Part shown: positions 5,598-6,417 of the stretch, in pieces
Numbering within the stretch: position 1 is the first letter of the stretch
Layout of the letters: each line of letters begins with the position of its first letter
Assembly (NCBI GenBank): GCA_017549665.1
Contig: JAFYUD010000199.1
Span: 1 to 6,417 of the forward strand
DNA: 6,417 nt
From: Clostridia bacterium
GTDB lineage: Bacteria > Bacillota_A > Clostridia > Oscillospirales > Acutalibacteraceae
Direction of reading: 5' to 3'
Program-made: the position numbers and the translations under genes
Notes under the pieces: model-generated
Databases searched by the model: none
What the model was told of the DNA's origin: nothing
What the model saw: the letters and a program-made list of their open reading frames with translations, nothing else

Positions 5598-5642
5598 ACT
5601 CCCTCAGTCTGCTTCGCAGACAGCTCCCTCTGAGAGGGAGCC
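5598..5642 (-). repeat. Repeat unit B3, downstream of the DUF559 gene
   Basis: With its T-tail it is identical to B1 over 49 bases although they are about 720 bases apart, which implies recent spread or gene conversion. It starts 22 bases after the DUF559 stop. On the plus strand its last hairpin is followed by CTTTTTT, so it could terminate the DUF559 transcript. Confidence 0.9.
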
Positions 5643-5652
5643 TTTTTTACAC

Positions 5653-5690
5653 AAAAAAACCTGCACCGTTATGGTGCAGGTCAATTTTTT
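5653..5690. terminator. Bidirectional intrinsic terminator between DUF559 and pnp
   Basis: ACCTGCACC (5659-5667) and GGTGCAGGT (5673-5681) form a perfect 9-bp stem with a 5-base loop. On the minus strand it is followed by seven T (5659-5653), ending the pnp transcript. On the plus strand it is followed by CAATTTTTT (to 5690), serving the convergent DUF559 gene as a second terminator after B3. Confidence 0.9.
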
Positions 5691-5691
5691 A

Positions 5692-6417
5692 TTAATCGTG
5701 GTGCTTATTGTTTCTTCTGCCGCCCTTGAAATCTCTTCTGGGCTTTCTGTCCTGTGCGGGATCATTTTCGGGTACAAGACCTTCAACCTCAATAAGAGCA
5801 TCTCTTCTTGAAAGGTTAAGTCTGCCCTGATCATCAACGGGAAGAACCTTTACGATGATTTCGTCGCCAACGTTGACAACGTCTTCAACCTTTTCTGTTC
5901 TCTTAACGTCGAGCTGGCTGATGTGTACCATGCCTTCCTTACCGGGAGCGATCTCAACGAATGCGCCGAATGACATAAGTCTTGTAACAACGCCCTTATA
6001 GATAGCGCCTACTTCGGGATCCTTTGCGATTGTTTCGATAATATCAAGAGCACGCTGTGCATCTTCAATATCCTGAGCTGTAACGAAGATTGAACCGTCT
6101 TCCTCAACGTCAACCTTACAGTTGCACTCTGCACAGATCTTCTGGATAACCTTACCCTGCTTACCGATAACATCACCGATCTTATCAACGTCAATCTTTG
6201 TTGAAAGAAGCTTGGGTGCATACTTTGAAAGCTCTGCTCTGGGCTCAGCGATACAAGGCATCATAACGTTGTCGATGATGTGGTTTCTTGCATCGTGTGT
6301 CTTCTGAAGTGCTTCCTTGATGATTTCGGGAGTAAGACCGTGAACTTTAAGGTCCATCTGGATTGCTGTGATACCGTTCTTTGTACCTGCAACCTTGAAG
6401 TCCATGTCGCCGAAGAA
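5692..6417 (-). CDS. pnp: Polyribonucleotide nucleotidyltransferase, C-terminal part (partial, 5' end outside window)
   Basis: This is the last 241 residues of polynucleotide phosphorylase, the trimeric 3'-to-5' exoribonuclease that degrades mRNA using phosphate. The window begins within the second RNase PH domain at FFGDMDFKVAGT. The D and K of DFK correspond to catalytic D492 and K494 of the E. coli enzyme. Counting from that methionine (6405), the KH domain follows with its GxxG loop VIGKQG (79-84). The S1 RNA-binding domain then runs from about GAIYKGVV (133-140) through FGAFVEI and GMVHISQL to GRLNLSRRDAL (194-204). The tail (about 205-237) is charged and basic, ending in an Arg/Lys/Asn/His-rich stretch, as is common in Firmicutes PNPases. 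The reading frame is open to the window edge and ends at TAA 5694-5692, directly before the bidirectional terminator. The start codon, promoter and first RNase PH domain are not visible. Confidence 0.97.
   Translation of the reverse strand, partial: FFGDMDFKVAGTKNGITAIQMDLKVHGLTPEIIKEALQKTHDARNHIIDNVMMPCIAEPRAELSKYAPKLLSTKIDVDKIGDVIGKQGKVIQKICAECNCKVDVEEDGSIFVTAQDIEDAQRALDIIETIAKDPEVGAIYKGVVTRLMSFGAFVEIAPGKEGMVHISQLDVKRTEKVEDVVNVGDEIIVKVLPVDDQGRLNLSRRDALIEVEGLVPENDPAQDRKPRRDFKGGRRNNKHHD

Noticed and set aside
5503..5811. 102-residue plus-strand frame spanning the DUF559 3' end, B3, the terminator and the pnp 3' end
   Set aside because: It overlaps two real genes and runs through a terminator hairpin, with no ribosome binding site.

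Overview
The window looks like chromosomal DNA of a low-to-moderate G+C Gram-positive anaerobe, most likely a clostridial gut bacterium of the Ruminococcaceae/Oscillospiraceae type. This rests on purine-rich AAGGAG-type ribosome binding sites, the style of the housekeeping proteins, and abundant short palindromic repeats (CTCCCTC…GAGGGAG, GGAGCGACG…CGTCGCTCC, AATTGTACATTGT) of a kind I associate with that group. The assignment is inference; no rRNA or other marker gene is present.

Layout. Positions 1-225 (+) hold the 3' end of thrS. Positions 226-614 hold no gene but are packed with nested inverted repeats: an AT-rich hairpin, a ~50-bp direct repeat in two copies, and between those copies a GC-rich palindromic element with 28-bp perfect inverted arms. 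Positions 615-1784 (+) encode a Gfo/Idh/MocA oxidoreductase, closed by a strong intrinsic terminator. Convergent to it, reading leftward, are recG (2710-4746) and, downstream of it, an unrecognised two-membrane-segment protein (1891-2625). Positions 4747-5201 hold alternating copies of two 45-bp repeat units, A and B. A DUF559 (PD-(D/E)XK nuclease-like) gene follows at 5202-5576 (+), with another B copy behind it. Then come a bidirectional terminator and the 3' part of pnp (5692-6417, -).

The genes do not form a pathway. thrS, recG and pnp are core housekeeping genes, the oxidoreductase is a metabolic gene of unknown substrate, and the DUF559 gene with its repeats looks like accessory DNA lodged between recG and pnp.

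The most interesting part is the A/B repeat family. B, read on the minus strand, is a diverged homologue of A of exactly the same 45-bp length. When A and B are aligned, 8 of the 11 differences fall in predicted stems, and all 8 form four compensatory base-pair changes; the other 3 are in a loop or linker. The units occur as successive inverted A-B pairs, and the third pair (with a truncated A) encloses the DUF559 gene. This suggests, but does not prove, a structured repeat family moving with or maintained alongside a small nuclease gene.
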